64,000 nt of DNA from Nocardioides sp. BGMRC 2183 (GCA_008123405.1 VSSA01000013.1:1-64000), one strand, 5' to 3'. Positions 50,443-59,482 are shown, counted from the stretch's first letter. The notes: generated from the sequence alone by a model not told the origin. Numbers and translations are program-made.

Positions 50443-50960
50443 CCATCCACAGCGGGCATCCCTTCGCCGATCCGACCCCCGACCCGGCGCGCCGGCTGCG
50501 TGGGCGACTCGGCGGCGCGGTCACCCTGTGGACCTCCGGCGAGGAGGCCACCCGGGCCGGGCTGACGGTCTCCTCCCTGCTGGTGGTGCTCGGTCCGCAG
50601 CCGCGTCTGCTCGCCCTGCTCGATCCCGACTCGGACCTGCTCGCCGAACTGCGCGACACCGGCACCGCGGTGGTGCAGGTGCTGACGTGGGCGGAGCGCC
50701 AGCTCGCCGAGGTCTTCGCCGGTACGGCGCCCGCCCCCGGCGGCCCGTTCCGCCAATCCACGTGGGTGCAGACCGAGCACGGTCCACGGCTGGCGGCGGC
50801 AACGACGTGGGCAGGGGTGCGCCTGGAGGCGGAGCGGGAGGTCGGCTGGTCGACCGAGGTCCTGGCGGTGATCGAGGCGATCGAGGTCGGCGATGAGGCG
50901 TCGGACGGCGACCGGGTGACGCTGACCCATCGGCGGGGTCGGTTCGGCCGCGCGGACTGA
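50439..50960 (+). CDS. Flavin-reductase-like split-barrel protein
   Basis: The protein (173 aa) has VTLWTSGEEATRAGLTVSSLLVVLGPQPRLLALLD, the pattern of the flavin reductase-like/FMN-binding split barrel, in which the TVSS loop contacts FMN phosphate. It lies between the kinase and response regulator genes, overlapping the kinase by GTGA. Co-transcription suggests it works with or reports to the two-component system, perhaps through a flavin or redox state. Confidence 0.72.
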   Translation: MTIHSGHPFADPTPDPARRLRGRLGGAVTLWTSGEEATRAGLTVSSLLVVLGPQPRLLALLDPDSDLLAELRDTGTAVVQVLTWAERQLAEVFAGTAPAPGGPFRQSTWVQTEHGPRLAAATTWAGVRLEAEREVGWSTEVLAVIEAIEVGDEASDGDRVTLTHRRGRFGRAD

Positions 50961-50998
50961 TCCGCAACTCGTCCGACCTCCTCGTTTAGGGTCCTGCC

Positions 50999-51715
50999 AT
51001 GGCTGCGTCATCTCCACCTGCCGGCACCACGCCCACCCCGATCCGGGTGATGGTCGTCGACGACCACCCGATGTGGCGCGACGCGGTGGAGCGCGACCTC
51101 GTCGCCGCGGGCCTGGAGGTGGTGGCGACCGCGGCCACCGGCGCCGAGGCCGTGGCTCGGTTTCCGGCGGCACGCCCGCAGGTCGTCGTACTGGACCTGC
51201 AGATCCCGGCGCCGAACGGCGTGGAGGTGACCCGGTCGGTGCTCTCCCACGACCCGTCGGCACGGGTGCTGATCCTGTCCGCTTCCGGGGAGCAGGAGGA
51301 CGTGCTCGAGGCGGTCAAGGCCGGCGCGACCGGCTATCTGGTGAAGTCCGCCTCGAGCAAGGACCTGATCGAGGCGGTACGACGCGTCGCGAACGGCGAC
51401 AGCGTCTTCACCCCGGGCCTGGCTGGTCTGGTGCTCGGTGAGTTCCGCCGGATGGACCAGGCCGGTGCCGAGCCGGAGACCCCGCCGGGTGAGCGGCTCA
51501 CCGAGCGGGAGACCGAGATCCTGAAGATGGTCGCCAAGGGGCTCTCCTACCGGCAGATCGCCGAGCGGCTGGTGCTGTCCCACCGCACCGTGCAGAACCA
51601 CGTGCAGAACACGCTGCGCAAGCTGCAGCTGCACAATCGCGTCCAGCTCACCCGCTACGCGATCGCCCAGGGGCTCGACGACGGCGAGGAGGACGAGGAA
51701 CTGGGAAACCAGTGA
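50999..51715 (+). CDS. NarL/LuxR-type response regulator (MacR-like)
   Basis: The protein (238 aa) has a receiver (VMVVDDHPMWRDAV, phosphoacceptor in VVVLDLQIPAPNG, LILSASGEQED, Lys in GYLVKSASS) and a LuxR-type helix-turn-helix (LTERETEILKMVAKGLSYRQIAERL, TVQNHVQNTLRKLQ). ATG 50999 is 6 nt after TAGGGT (50987-50992), so besides reading-through from the kinase it may have its own leaderless promoter. Confidence 0.93.
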   Translation: MAASSPPAGTTPTPIRVMVVDDHPMWRDAVERDLVAAGLEVVATAATGAEAVARFPAARPQVVVLDLQIPAPNGVEVTRSVLSHDPSARVLILSASGEQEDVLEAVKAGATGYLVKSASSKDLIEAVRRVANGDSVFTPGLAGLVLGEFRRMDQAGAEPETPPGERLTERETEILKMVAKGLSYRQIAERLVLSHRTVQNHVQNTLRKLQLHNRVQLTRYAIAQGLDDGEEDEELGNQ

Positions 51716-51745
51716 CGGAGGGCTGATCTCGATCCCGGGCTGCGG

Positions 51746-52960
51746 TCACACCGGCAGGTCGCCGCGCGCCGGATGCGGCTTCCCGCCGCCGGGTGAGGCG
51801 TCCACCAGATCGTGGTCGACGCCCCAATCGCGACGTAACCGTGCCTCCTGCTCGACCTCGAAGGCCCTGCCCCGTTCGGCCCGTCGCTGCAGTGAACGCG
51901 GAGAGCGGTCGCGCAGCCGGTTGACCGCACTGAGCACGGGGCCGCCCAGTCGGACGATGGTGACCAGCGGGGTGCGGGGGATGCCCAGGTCGTCGGCGAT
52001 CTCGTCGCCGAGGAAGACCCGCTCCAACGCGCTCACCGTGGCGGGTGCCTGCCGGTGGAGCGCCGCCGGCAGCACCCCTTCGAGCTCGGGCACCAGGAAG
52101 TCGGCGTTGATGCTGGCCACCAGCGACCGGCAGTAGTCGTCCACCTCGGGCCGGGTGAGCAGGTAGATCTCCTCCAGCCGCTCCTGCTCGGCTGCGTTCC
52201 GGGGGAGCAGCGTCTCCTCGATGCCGAGCAGGTGCCCGACGTAGCGCCACCGGGCGTAGGCGGCGGCCAGCTCGTCCGGCTGGTACGGCGCGCCGATCCG
52301 CTCCATCGCGCGCAGCGGGATCAACGTGAACTCCACCAGGGTGTAGCCGAGGTAGGCCTGGCAGATCGGCAGCCCCCAGGCGGCCGCGTCCCAGTCCGGC
52401 CGATCACGCAGGGCGGCGCGCACCAGGGCGTGGATGACCCGAACCCGCACGGTCAGCTCGAAGCCCTTGCCGTAGCGGGAGAGCCCACCGGGTGCGCCGA
52501 CCTCCTTGAGCCAGGATCCGACCTCGATAGTGCGGGCACCGGCGCTCTCGATGTAGCGGCCGGTCATCTCCAACGGGCGGGAGGCGGCGGAGTTGGCGTA
52601 GCCGCTGACCAGGGAGGCGGCGCCGAGCGCGATGCCGGAGGCGCGCGAGTAGCGCGAGGTGTGGCGGGTGGCGTCCTCGATCGCGGGAAGGTCGAACCAC
52701 TCCGGGACGCGGTCCAGCTCGGCGAAGAGGGCGCGCAGCGAATCCGGAGCGTCCGGGACCGCTGCGATTCCTTCGCGGCACGCGGTGCGCAGCATCCGCA
52801 TCGCGCGGCCGTGGCCGAGGGTGGCGAGGTCGGCGACGAAGGCGTCGGCGAGTTCGTCGCCGCGCCACATGGCGGCCAGATACGCCTCGGCGAAGGGGCC
52901 GAAGCGGCGCTCGGCCTCCTCGACCCTGCGCAGGCTGGTCGGGACTGTCGGTGGCTCCAT
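51746..52960 (-). CDS. DUF2236 oxygenase-like protein (MpaB/latex-clearing-protein family)
   Basis: The protein (404 aa) is all-helical with the family segments RYSRASGIALGAASLVSGY, ELTVRVRVIHALVRAALR (the His is the expected haem ligand), LPICQAYLGYTLVEFTLIPL and RYVGHLLGIEETLLP. The family includes Lcp rubber oxygenase and many oxidoreductases of unknown substrate. ATG 52960 lies 7 nt after TAGCCT (minus strand), so leaderless. A perfect inverted repeat for the divergent TetR regulator sits directly upstream of that -10. Confidence 0.88.
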   Translation of the reverse strand: MEPPTVPTSLRRVEEAERRFGPFAEAYLAAMWRGDELADAFVADLATLGHGRAMRMLRTACREGIAAVPDAPDSLRALFAELDRVPEWFDLPAIEDATRHTSRYSRASGIALGAASLVSGYANSAASRPLEMTGRYIESAGARTIEVGSWLKEVGAPGGLSRYGKGFELTVRVRVIHALVRAALRDRPDWDAAAWGLPICQAYLGYTLVEFTLIPLRAMERIGAPYQPDELAAAYARWRYVGHLLGIEETLLPRNAAEQERLEEIYLLTRPEVDDYCRSLVASINADFLVPELEGVLPAALHRQAPATVSALERVFLGDEIADDLGIPRTPLVTIVRLGGPVLSAVNRLRDRSPRSLQRRAERGRAFEVEQEARLRRDWGVDHDLVDASPGGGKPHPARGDLPV

Positions 52961-52975
52961 GGCTCAGAGGCTAAA

Positions 52976-52990
52976 GTGAGAATGTCTCAC
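52976..52990. promoter_or_regulatory. Probable TetR operator
   Basis: GTGAGA-ATG-TCTCAC is a perfect 6-bp inverted repeat in the 71-bp gap between the divergent oxygenase and TetR genes, 3 bp upstream of the oxygenase -10. A further half site CTCAC is at about 52998-53002. TetR binding here would block the oxygenase promoter. Confidence 0.75.
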
Positions 52991-53031
52991 GTTCTACTCA
53001 CTTCTAGTTCCGTCGGTCCGGAGGACTCACC

Positions 53032-53637
53032 GTGGCCCACCGCGAGCGCGCCCGCCCGCAGCAGGATCGGGCGGTGCAGACCCGTCGGCTGCTGATGGAG
53101 ACCGCGGTGGTGCTCCTCGAGCGCGAGGGCCCGGATCGGCTGACCACTGCTGCGGTCAGCCGTGCCGCGCACGTCAGCAGCGGCACGTTCTACCGCTACT
53201 TCAACGACCGGTCGGACCTGCTGGCAGCGCTGCGCGAAAAGATGGTCGCCGGGATCAAGGACGACCTGATGGAGGCGGTCGTCGAGGCCCTCGATCTCGA
53301 CGTCGAGCCCGCACTCCAGGTCGTGGTGACCGCGCTCGTCGACGGGTTCGAGGAACACCGCGGGATCCTGTTCGCGCTGGTCGACCAGGCCCCGGCGGGC
53401 ACCAACGCCAACCTGCTCCCCGAGATCGAGCAGGACCTGCGGCGGCTGGCCTCGCTGCTGCCACGTCGGCACCTGCGCGACCTGCCGACCGAGCAGCTCG
53501 ACGGCGTGGTGTTCATGCTGATGGGGGTGCTGGTCTCGACCTGCCTGCGGATCGCACTGACCCCACCGGCCGGCGTCCCCCGTGAGCAGCTGGTCGACCT
53601 GGCGGTGGCGATGATCGGCGCCGGCCTTCGCGGGTGA
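53032..53637 (+). CDS. TetR-family transcriptional regulator
   Basis: The protein (201 aa) has an N-terminal helix-turn-helix (RRLLMETAVVLLEREGPDRLTTAAVSRAAHVSSGTFYRYFNDRSDLL split by the turn) and a helical ligand domain. GTG 53032 follows GGAGGA. It is divergent from the DUF2236 gene with an inverted repeat between them, so it probably represses that gene and itself. The ligand is probably hydrophobic, by analogy only. Confidence 0.9.
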   Translation: MAHRERARPQQDRAVQTRRLLMETAVVLLEREGPDRLTTAAVSRAAHVSSGTFYRYFNDRSDLLAALREKMVAGIKDDLMEAVVEALDLDVEPALQVVVTALVDGFEEHRGILFALVDQAPAGTNANLLPEIEQDLRRLASLLPRRHLRDLPTEQLDGVVFMLMGVLVSTCLRIALTPPAGVPREQLVDLAVAMIGAGLRG

Positions 53638-53679
53638 GGACCCGGCCCCCGGCCGAGGGCGTTCCCTATGCTGTCGAGG

Positions 53680-54594
53680 GTGGACCACAGTGCGCTCCTG
53701 GAGATTGCCGACGACCTCTACGGACGCCCGCTCGGTGAGTTCACCGCGGTCCGCGACCAGCGAGCCAAGGAGCTGAAGTCCACCGGACAGCAGGACCTCG
53801 CGGCCGCTGTGAAACGTCTCCGCAAGCCCAGCACCGCCGCCTGGGTCGTCAACCTGCTGGTGCGCCGCGACAGCGACCAGGTCGACCAGGTGCTCTCCGT
53901 GGGCGCCGCGTTGCGCGAGGCGCAGGCGGCCATGGAGGCCGGTGAGCTGCGGACCCTGACCCGCCAGCGTCGGCAGGTGACCGCGGCGTTGGCCACCCAG
54001 GCCCGCTCCCGGGCAGCGGCCGAGGGGCTGCGGGTGACCCCGGCGGTGTCCGACCAGGTCGAGGCGACCCTGACCGCCGGCATGGTCGACGAACGTTGCG
54101 GCCGGGCGCTGCGCAGCGGGCTGCTCGTCGCCACGCTCTCCACGACCGGGGTCGAGGAGCTGGCGGAGTCCGACGTCGCCGCCGCCTTGGCGGTGCCGGA
54201 GGCGTTGGGGTTCACTGCGACGCCGCGGGAGGCACCCGAGCCCGGTCGGCCCGACCTGCGGGTGGTGCCGGACCCGGACGCGGTGGCGAAGGGATTGGCC
54301 GCCGCGCAAGCGCGGGTGGCCGAGGCCGAGGAGGAGCAGGCGGCGGCAAGCGCCGCGTTGACCGACCTCGACGCGGAGCGGGCGCGCCTGGAGGCCCGCA
54401 CCCTGCAGCTCCATGCCGAGCTGGAGGAGCTGCGGCGTCGTACCGCCGACCTGGAGAGTGAGTGCGACGAGGTCGAGGAGGAGGCGGCCGGCGTCGAGGA
54501 GGAGCGCGACGAGGCCGCCGCCCGGCTGCGGCGGGCCGGGGCCGACCTGGCGACCGCGACCGAGGCGCTGGAGCGGCGACGACGTCGCTCCTGA
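53680..54594 (+). CDS. Conserved actinobacterial coiled-coil protein
   Basis: The protein (304 aa from GTG 53680) has an N-terminal helical domain DDLYGRPLGEFTAVRDQRAKELKS followed by RLRKPSTAAWVVNLLVR, a pattern conserved in actinobacterial proteins of unknown role, and a long coiled coil at about 205-300 (heptads rich in Glu, Ala, Arg). The start is placed at 53680 because TATGCT (53667-53672) is 7 nt upstream; the ATG at 53668 lies inside that hexamer. Function unknown. Confidence 0.7.
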   Translation: MDHSALLEIADDLYGRPLGEFTAVRDQRAKELKSTGQQDLAAAVKRLRKPSTAAWVVNLLVRRDSDQVDQVLSVGAALREAQAAMEAGELRTLTRQRRQVTAALATQARSRAAAEGLRVTPAVSDQVEATLTAGMVDERCGRALRSGLLVATLSTTGVEELAESDVAAALAVPEALGFTATPREAPEPGRPDLRVVPDPDAVAKGLAAAQARVAEAEEEQAAASAALTDLDAERARLEARTLQLHAELEELRRRTADLESECDEVEEEAAGVEEERDEAAARLRRAGADLATATEALERRRRRS

Positions 54595-54606
54595 TCGCCC
54601 GGCCCG

Positions 54607-55263
54607 TCAGCGTTCGAGGGCGGCGTCGATCGCCTCGGAGATCGGTGCGTCCCCGCCGATCAGGTGCCACTGCCGACCGATCGTGTCCGGCCGGTCGAGG
54701 ACGGCAGCCAGCACTGCGGCGACGTCGCCACGAGTGACGTTCTCGTGGGGCAGGTCGAGGCCGAGGGCGACCCGGTCGGTGGGCGGGTCGTCGGTCAGGT
54801 GGCCGGGACGGAGGATGGTCCAGTCCAGGGCGGAGTCGCGCAGGGCGGTGTCGGCGTCGCGCTTGGCGACGAGGTAGGCCTTCCACGCCTCGCTGGCGTC
54901 GGCGGCCACGGGCTGGTCGACCATGGCCGAGACCTGGACGAAGCGGCGGATGCCGAGGCGCTGGGCGGCCTCGATCGACTTCAGGGAGCCCTCGAGGTCG
55001 ACGGTGCGTTTGCGGCTGGCGTTGCCGTCCGGGCCGCCGCCGGCGCTGAACACGACCGCGTCGCAGCCCTCGAGCCCGGCCGCGAAGTCGTCGACCGTCG
55101 AGTTCTCGATATCGACCAGGCGCAGCTCCGCTCCGAGGGCGTCGAGCGCCGGACGGTACTCCTTACGGCGGGCGAGGGCCACCGGCTGGTGGCCGGCAGC
55201 GACGAGCAGGGGATGCAGCAGGCGGGCGATCTGGCCATGGCCTCCGACGACAGCGACACGCAT
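54607..55263 (-). CDS. NAD(P)-binding atypical SDR (NmrA/YwnB-like)
   Basis: The protein (218 aa) has an N-terminal Rossmann fold VAVVGGHGQIARLLHPLL, ARRKEY after strand 2, AVVFSAGGGPDG, and FVQVSAMV with YLVAKRDAD in place of the classical YxxxK (Tyr and Lys are separated by three residues, so the motif is intact). It resembles NAD(P)H-binding oxidoreductases or sugar-epimerase-like proteins. ATG 55263 is 7 nt after TAGGTT (minus), leaderless. Palindromic element copy C separates it from the divergent phosphofructokinase gene. Confidence 0.85.
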   Translation of the reverse strand: MRVAVVGGHGQIARLLHPLLVAAGHQPVALARRKEYRPALDALGAELRLVDIENSTVDDFAAGLEGCDAVVFSAGGGPDGNASRKRTVDLEGSLKSIEAAQRLGIRRFVQVSAMVDQPVAADASEAWKAYLVAKRDADTALRDSALDWTILRPGHLTDDPPTDRVALGLDLPHENVTRGDVAAVLAAVLDRPDTIGRQWHLIGGDAPISEAIDAALER

Positions 55264-55294
55264 GAGGTCCAACCTAGCCTCACGGACTGCCACT

Positions 55295-55457
55295 TAGCCT
55301 GGATCCGTGGAAGGCCGCCTACTGCGCGGCACCAGAAGTGCGCGCTGGCTTCGTTGCCGTCGCTCGACAGGCTTCCAGCCTGCCTTCGCAACGGACGCCT
55401 TGCCATCACGCGCTTCTGGCACCGCTCGCTACGGCGCCCTTCCACGGATCCAGGCTA
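55295..55457 (+). repeat. Palindromic element, copy C (163 bp), between divergent promoters
   Basis: Perfect 20-bp arms (55295-55314, TAGCCTGGATCCGTGGAAGG, with 55438-55457), an inner stem of GGCACCAGAAG with CTTCTGGCACC, then CTCGAC (55363-55368), a perfect hairpin AGGCT-TCC-AGCCT, GCCTTCG, CGCCTTGCC and CCGCTCGCTACGG. Its right end provides the TA of the -10 hexamer (TAAAGT, 55456-55461) of the phosphofructokinase gene. Confidence 0.88.
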
Positions 55458-55467
55458 AAGTCGGGAC

Positions 55468-56496
55468 ATGCGGGTCGGAGTGCTCACCGGAGGCGGGGAC
55501 TGCCCCGGACTCAACGCCGTCATCCGAGCGGTGGTCCGCAAGGGGGTGAACACCCACGGGTTCGAGTTCGTCGGGTTCCGGGACGGCTGGCGCGGGCCGC
55601 TGGAGGGGTTCACGATGCCGCTCGGCATCGAGCAGTGCCGCGGCATCCTGCCCCGCGGCGGCACCATCCTCGGCTCCTCGCGCACCAACCCGTTCGCCAC
55701 CGACGACGGTCCGGAGCGGATCGAGGCCAACCTCGCAGCCGCCGGTGTGGACGCGCTGGTCGCGATCGGCGGCGAGGACACGCTTGGTGTCGCCACCCGC
55801 CTTGCCGAGCGGGGGGTGGCCGTGGTCGGCGTACCCAAGACCATCGACAACGACCTCTCCGGCACCGACTTCACCTTCGGTTTCGACACCGCGGTGAACA
55901 TCGCGACCGAGGCGATCGACCGGCTGCACACCACCGCGGAGAGCCACCACCGGGTGCTGGTGGTCGAGGTGATGGGCCGCCACGCCGGCTGGATCGCACT
56001 GCACAGCGGCATCGCCGGCGGAGCCTCAGCGGTGCTGATCCCGGAGGTGCCCTTCGACATCGGCAAGGTCTGCGAGCACGTCGAGACCCGGTTCCGCAGC
56101 GAGTACGCCCCGATCATCGTGGTCTCCGAGGGAGCCGTGCCGGCCGACGGCAGCGGGATGAGCCTGCAGAGCGGGGAGAAGGACGCATTCGGTCACGTGC
56201 GGCTCGGCGGCATCGGCGATCGGCTTGCGGGTGAGATCGAGCGTCGTACCGGCAAGGAGGCGCGGGCCGTCGTGCTCGGCCACATCCAGCGGGGAGGCAC
56301 CCCCACCGCCTTCGACCGCTGGTTGGCCACGCGCTTCGGCCTGCAGGCCATCGACGCCGTCGCCGACGGGGAGACCGGGGTGATGGTCGCGCTGCGCGGC
56401 ACCACTGTGATCCGGGTGCCCCTCGCGGAGGGCACCGACGAGCTCAAGGTGGTCAGCCCGGAGGAGTACGCCGAGGCGCAGGTCTTCTTCGGCTGA
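55468..56496 (+). CDS. pfp: 6-phosphofructokinase, PPi-dependent by signature
   Basis: The protein (342 aa) has the N-terminal VGVLTGGGDCPGLNAVIR, AIGGEDTLG at the nucleotide-phosphate site, VGVPKTIDNDL (catalytic Asp) and EVMGRHAGWIA. The second-position Asp in GGED and the Lys in PKTIDND together match the Asp104/Lys124 pair (E. coli numbering) that marks pyrophosphate-dependent enzymes, such as that of Amycolatopsis; ATP enzymes have Gly at the first site. ATG 55468 is 6 nt after TAAAGT, leaderless. If PPi-dependent, the step is reversible. Confidence 0.87.
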   Translation: MRVGVLTGGGDCPGLNAVIRAVVRKGVNTHGFEFVGFRDGWRGPLEGFTMPLGIEQCRGILPRGGTILGSSRTNPFATDDGPERIEANLAAAGVDALVAIGGEDTLGVATRLAERGVAVVGVPKTIDNDLSGTDFTFGFDTAVNIATEAIDRLHTTAESHHRVLVVEVMGRHAGWIALHSGIAGGASAVLIPEVPFDIGKVCEHVETRFRSEYAPIIVVSEGAVPADGSGMSLQSGEKDAFGHVRLGGIGDRLAGEIERRTGKEARAVVLGHIQRGGTPTAFDRWLATRFGLQAIDAVADGETGVMVALRGTTVIRVPLAEGTDELKVVSPEEYAEAQVFFG

Positions 56497-56535
56497 AGCA
56501 AGCACCGGCGAGGTTGCTGGGCAACTGGTTGCGGC

Positions 56536-56562
56536 GGTGGCAGTGTGAGCACGACTGCCACC
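56536..56562 (+). promoter_or_regulatory. Hairpin in the leader of the amino-acid permease gene
   Basis: GGTGGCAG pairs with CTGCCACC around an 11-nt loop, ending 2 bp before the AGGAG ribosome site. A smaller hairpin GTTGC/GCAAC precedes it (about 56513-56525). It may end the phosphofructokinase transcript or modulate translation of the permease. Confidence 0.5.
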
Positions 56563-56575
56563 ACAGGAGACGTCG

Positions 56576-58081
56576 GTGGCGTCCTCAACGCTCCAGGAGG
56601 GCAGCATGGCGACCTCGGACACCAGCGGCGCGACCCCCGTCGAGGGAGGTGAGCGGCCCGACGAGCTGAAGCGGGTGCTGGGCCCCGGCCTGCTGCTCCT
56701 CTTCATCGTCGGCGACATCCTCGGGACCGGGGTGTACGCGGTCACCGGGCGGCTGGCAGGCGAGGTCGGCGGCATCGCCTGGCTGCCCTTCCTGGTCGCC
56801 TTCGCGATCGCGACCCTGACCGCCTTCAGCTACCTGGAGCTGGTCACCAAATACCCGCAGGCGGCTGGCGCGGCACTCTATGCCCACAAGGCCTTCGGCG
56901 TGCACTTCGTGACCTTCCTGGTCGCGTTCACGGTGGTCTGCTCCGGTATCACCAGCGCCTCCACGTCCTCGGGCCTGCTCGCCTCCAACCTGCTGATCGG
57001 CCTCGACGAGCTGCTCCCCGGCATTCCCACCGGGGACACCGCGACCCTGCTGACCGCGTTGGCCTTCATGTGTCTGCTCGCACTCATCAACCTGCGGGGG
57101 GTGGGGGAGAGCGTGAAGTTCAACGTCGTGCTCACTCTGGTCGAGGTGGCCGCGCTGGCGATCGTCATCGCGATCGGCATGTACGCGATCGGTTCCGGTG
57201 ACGGTGACCTGGAGCGGATCACCGTCTTCGAGAGCCCCGACGACAAGGGACTCTTCATGGCGGTCACCGTGGCCACCGCCATCGCGTTCTTCTCGATGGT
57301 CGGCTTCGAGGACTCGGTGAACATGGTCGAAGAGACCAAGGACCCCGAGAAGATCTTCCCGAAGATGATGCTGACCGGCCTCGGCATCGCCGTGGTGATC
57401 TACATGCTGGTGGCGATCTCGGTGGTCGCGGTCATCCCGGCCGGTGACATCGCCACACCGGAGAACGAGGACGCCGGCATCCTGCTCGACGTGGTGCGCA
57501 TCGGCGCCCCCGACATCCCGGTCGACAAGATCTTCCCGTTCCTCACCGTCTTCGCCGTCGCGAACACCGCGCTGATCAACATGCTGATGGCCAGCCGGCT
57601 GATCTATGGCATGTCCCGCCAGCACGTGCTCCCCCCGGCGCTCGGCAAGGTGCTGCCCCAGCGTCGCTCGCCGTGGGCAGCGATCATCTTCACCACGGTC
57701 CTCGCCCTCGGCCTGATCACCGTGGTCCGGCTGCAGGCCGACACCAGCATCGTCAAGGCGCTCTCGGGCACCACCGCCCTGCTGCTGCTCTCGGTCTTCG
57801 CGCTGGTCAACGTCTGCGTGCTGATCCTGCGCCGCGACCCGCCCGGCACGTTCCGGGCGCCCACCGTGATCCCGATCATCGGCGCGATCTGTTGTCTGTA
57901 CCTGCTCGGGCCGTGGGCGCGGCTGGAGGAGGACATGATCCAGTACAAGATCGCCGCCGGCCTGCTGGCGATCGGCGTGCTGCTCTGGTTGCTGACGGTG
58001 ATCTTCTATCGTCCCGAGGGCGGTCACTTCCAAGACATCGAGCACATGGACGACAACCCCACGGACAACCCGGTGCGCTGA
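56576..58081 (+). CDS. APC-superfamily amino acid permease
   Basis: The protein (501 aa) has twelve membrane helices with the APC signature LLLLFIVGDILGTGVYAVTGRLAGEVGG in helix one (the unwound GTGVY substrate loop) and FSMVGFEDSVNMVEETKDPEK after helix six. It resembles the cationic or broad-range amino acid transporters of actinobacteria. Two starts are plausible: GTG 56576 after AGGAG and ATG 56606 after GGAGG; family similarity begins beyond both. Confidence 0.9.
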   Translation: MASSTLQEGSMATSDTSGATPVEGGERPDELKRVLGPGLLLLFIVGDILGTGVYAVTGRLAGEVGGIAWLPFLVAFAIATLTAFSYLELVTKYPQAAGAALYAHKAFGVHFVTFLVAFTVVCSGITSASTSSGLLASNLLIGLDELLPGIPTGDTATLLTALAFMCLLALINLRGVGESVKFNVVLTLVEVAALAIVIAIGMYAIGSGDGDLERITVFESPDDKGLFMAVTVATAIAFFSMVGFEDSVNMVEETKDPEKIFPKMMLTGLGIAVVIYMLVAISVVAVIPAGDIATPENEDAGILLDVVRIGAPDIPVDKIFPFLTVFAVANTALINMLMASRLIYGMSRQHVLPPALGKVLPQRRSPWAAIIFTTVLALGLITVVRLQADTSIVKALSGTTALLLLSVFALVNVCVLILRRDPPGTFRAPTVIPIIGAICCLYLLGPWARLEEDMIQYKIAAGLLAIGVLLWLLTVIFYRPEGGHFQDIEHMDDNPTDNPVR

Positions 58082-58132
58082 GGCGTATCGACGGATTCAA
58101 GGTCAAGCCGCCCCGCGCCGTACTCTGGTGCA

Positions 58133-59482
58133 GTGAGTGTGATCCCCAGCCTCGAGCAGTTGCACGCCCTCGGCGCCGCCCAGCAGCCGTCGTACGACGA
58201 CGCGGCCGCGGTCGACCGTGTGGTGGACCGGCTGCGCACCATGCCGCCCCTGGTCTTCGCCGGTGAGTGCGACGACCTGACCTCGCGGCTGGCCGCGGTC
58301 ACCCGCGGCGAGGCGTTCCTGCTCCAGGGCGGGGACTGCGCGGAGACCTTCGCCGGGGTGAGCGCGGAGAACGTGCGCAACAAGCTCCGGGTGCTGCTGC
58401 AGATGGCGGTGGTGCTGACCTACGCCGGCTCGGTGCCGGTGGTCAAGGTCGGTCGTCTCGCCGGCCAATACGCCAAGCCCCGCTCCAAGGACACCGAGAC
58501 CCGGCTCACGCCCGACGGCGAGGTCACGCTGCCGGCCTACCGGGGCGACGCGGTCAACGGCTTCGACTTCACCCCGGAGTCCCGTCGTCCCGACCCGCAG
58601 CGGATGCTCGACGTCTACCACGCGTCCTCGGCCACGCTGAACCTGATCCGCGCCTTCGTCACCGGCGGCTACGCCGACCTGCGCGAGGTGCACACCTGGA
58701 ACACCGACTTCGTCAGCGGCTCCCTCTTCGGCCAGCGCTACGAGAAGCTGGCCGCCGAGATCGACAAGGCGATGCAGTTCATGCAGGCCATCGGCGTGGA
58801 CGCCGAGGAGCTCAAGCGGGTCGACTTCCACTCCTCGCACGAAGCGCTGATGCTCGAGTACGAGCACGCGATGACCCGGATCGACTCCCGGACCGAACAG
58901 CCCTACGACGTCTCCGGCCACTTCGTGTGGATCGGCGAGCGCACCCGGCAGCTCGACGGCGCCCACGTGGAGCTGCTCAGCAAGATCCGCAACCCGATCG
59001 GGGTGAAGCTCGGCCCGACCACCACCGCCGACGACGCCATCGCGCTGGCGGCCAAACTCAACCCCGCCAACGAGGCCGGCCGGCTCACCTTCATCACCCG
59101 GTTCGGCGCGCAGAAGATCCGCGACGGCCTGCCCGACCTGATCGAGAAGGTCACCGCCTCTGGTCTCCAGGTCGCCTGGGTCTGCGACCCGATGCACGGC
59201 AACACCTTCGAGGCCTCCTCGGGCTACAAGACCCGCCGCTTCGACGACGTCATCGACGAGGTCCAGGGCTTCTTCGACGTGCACCGCGCGCTGGGCACCT
59301 GGCCCGGCGGCATCCACGTCGAGCTCACCGGCGACGACGTCACCGAGTGCATCGGCGGTGGCGAGGAGCTCACCGACGACGATCTGGCCAACCGCTACGA
59401 GTCCGTCTGCGACCCGCGCCTCAACCGGGTGCAGAGCTTGGAGATGGCCTTCCTCGTCGCCGAGATGCTCCGCCGCGCCTGA
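58133..59482 (+). CDS. aroG: Class II 3-deoxy-7-phosphoheptulonate (DAHP) synthase
   Basis: First enzyme of the shikimate pathway, condensing PEP and erythrose-4-phosphate. The protein (449 aa) has class II features: [11 protein letters not shown] (metal Cys), [50 protein letters not shown], and [20 protein letters not shown] (metal His). GTG 58133 is 6 nt after TACTCT, leaderless. The stop codon lies within the left arm of palindromic copy D. A class I enzyme for the same step is 2.4 kb away on the other strand. Confidence 0.95.
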   Translation: MSVIPSLEQLHALGAAQQPSYDDAAAVDRVVDRLRTMPPLVFAGECDDLTSRLAAVTRGEAFLLQGGDCAETFAGVSAENVRNKLRVLLQMAVVLTYAGSVPVVKVGRLAGQYAKPRSKDTETRLTPDGEVTLPAYRGDAVNGFDFTPESRRPDPQRMLDVYHASSATLNLIRAFVTGGYADLREVHTWNTDFVSGSLFGQRYEKLAAEIDKAMQFMQAIGVDAEELKRVDFHSSHEALMLEYEHAMTRIDSRTEQPYDVSGHFVWIGERTRQLDGAHVELLSKIRNPIGVKLGPTTTADDAIALAAKLNPANEAGRLTFITRFGAQKIRDGLPDLIEKVTASGLQVAWVCDPMHGNTFEASSGYKTRRFDDVIDEVQGFFDVHRALGTWPGGIHVELTGDDVTECIGGGEELTDDDLANRYESVCDPRLNRVQSLEMAFLVAEMLRRA

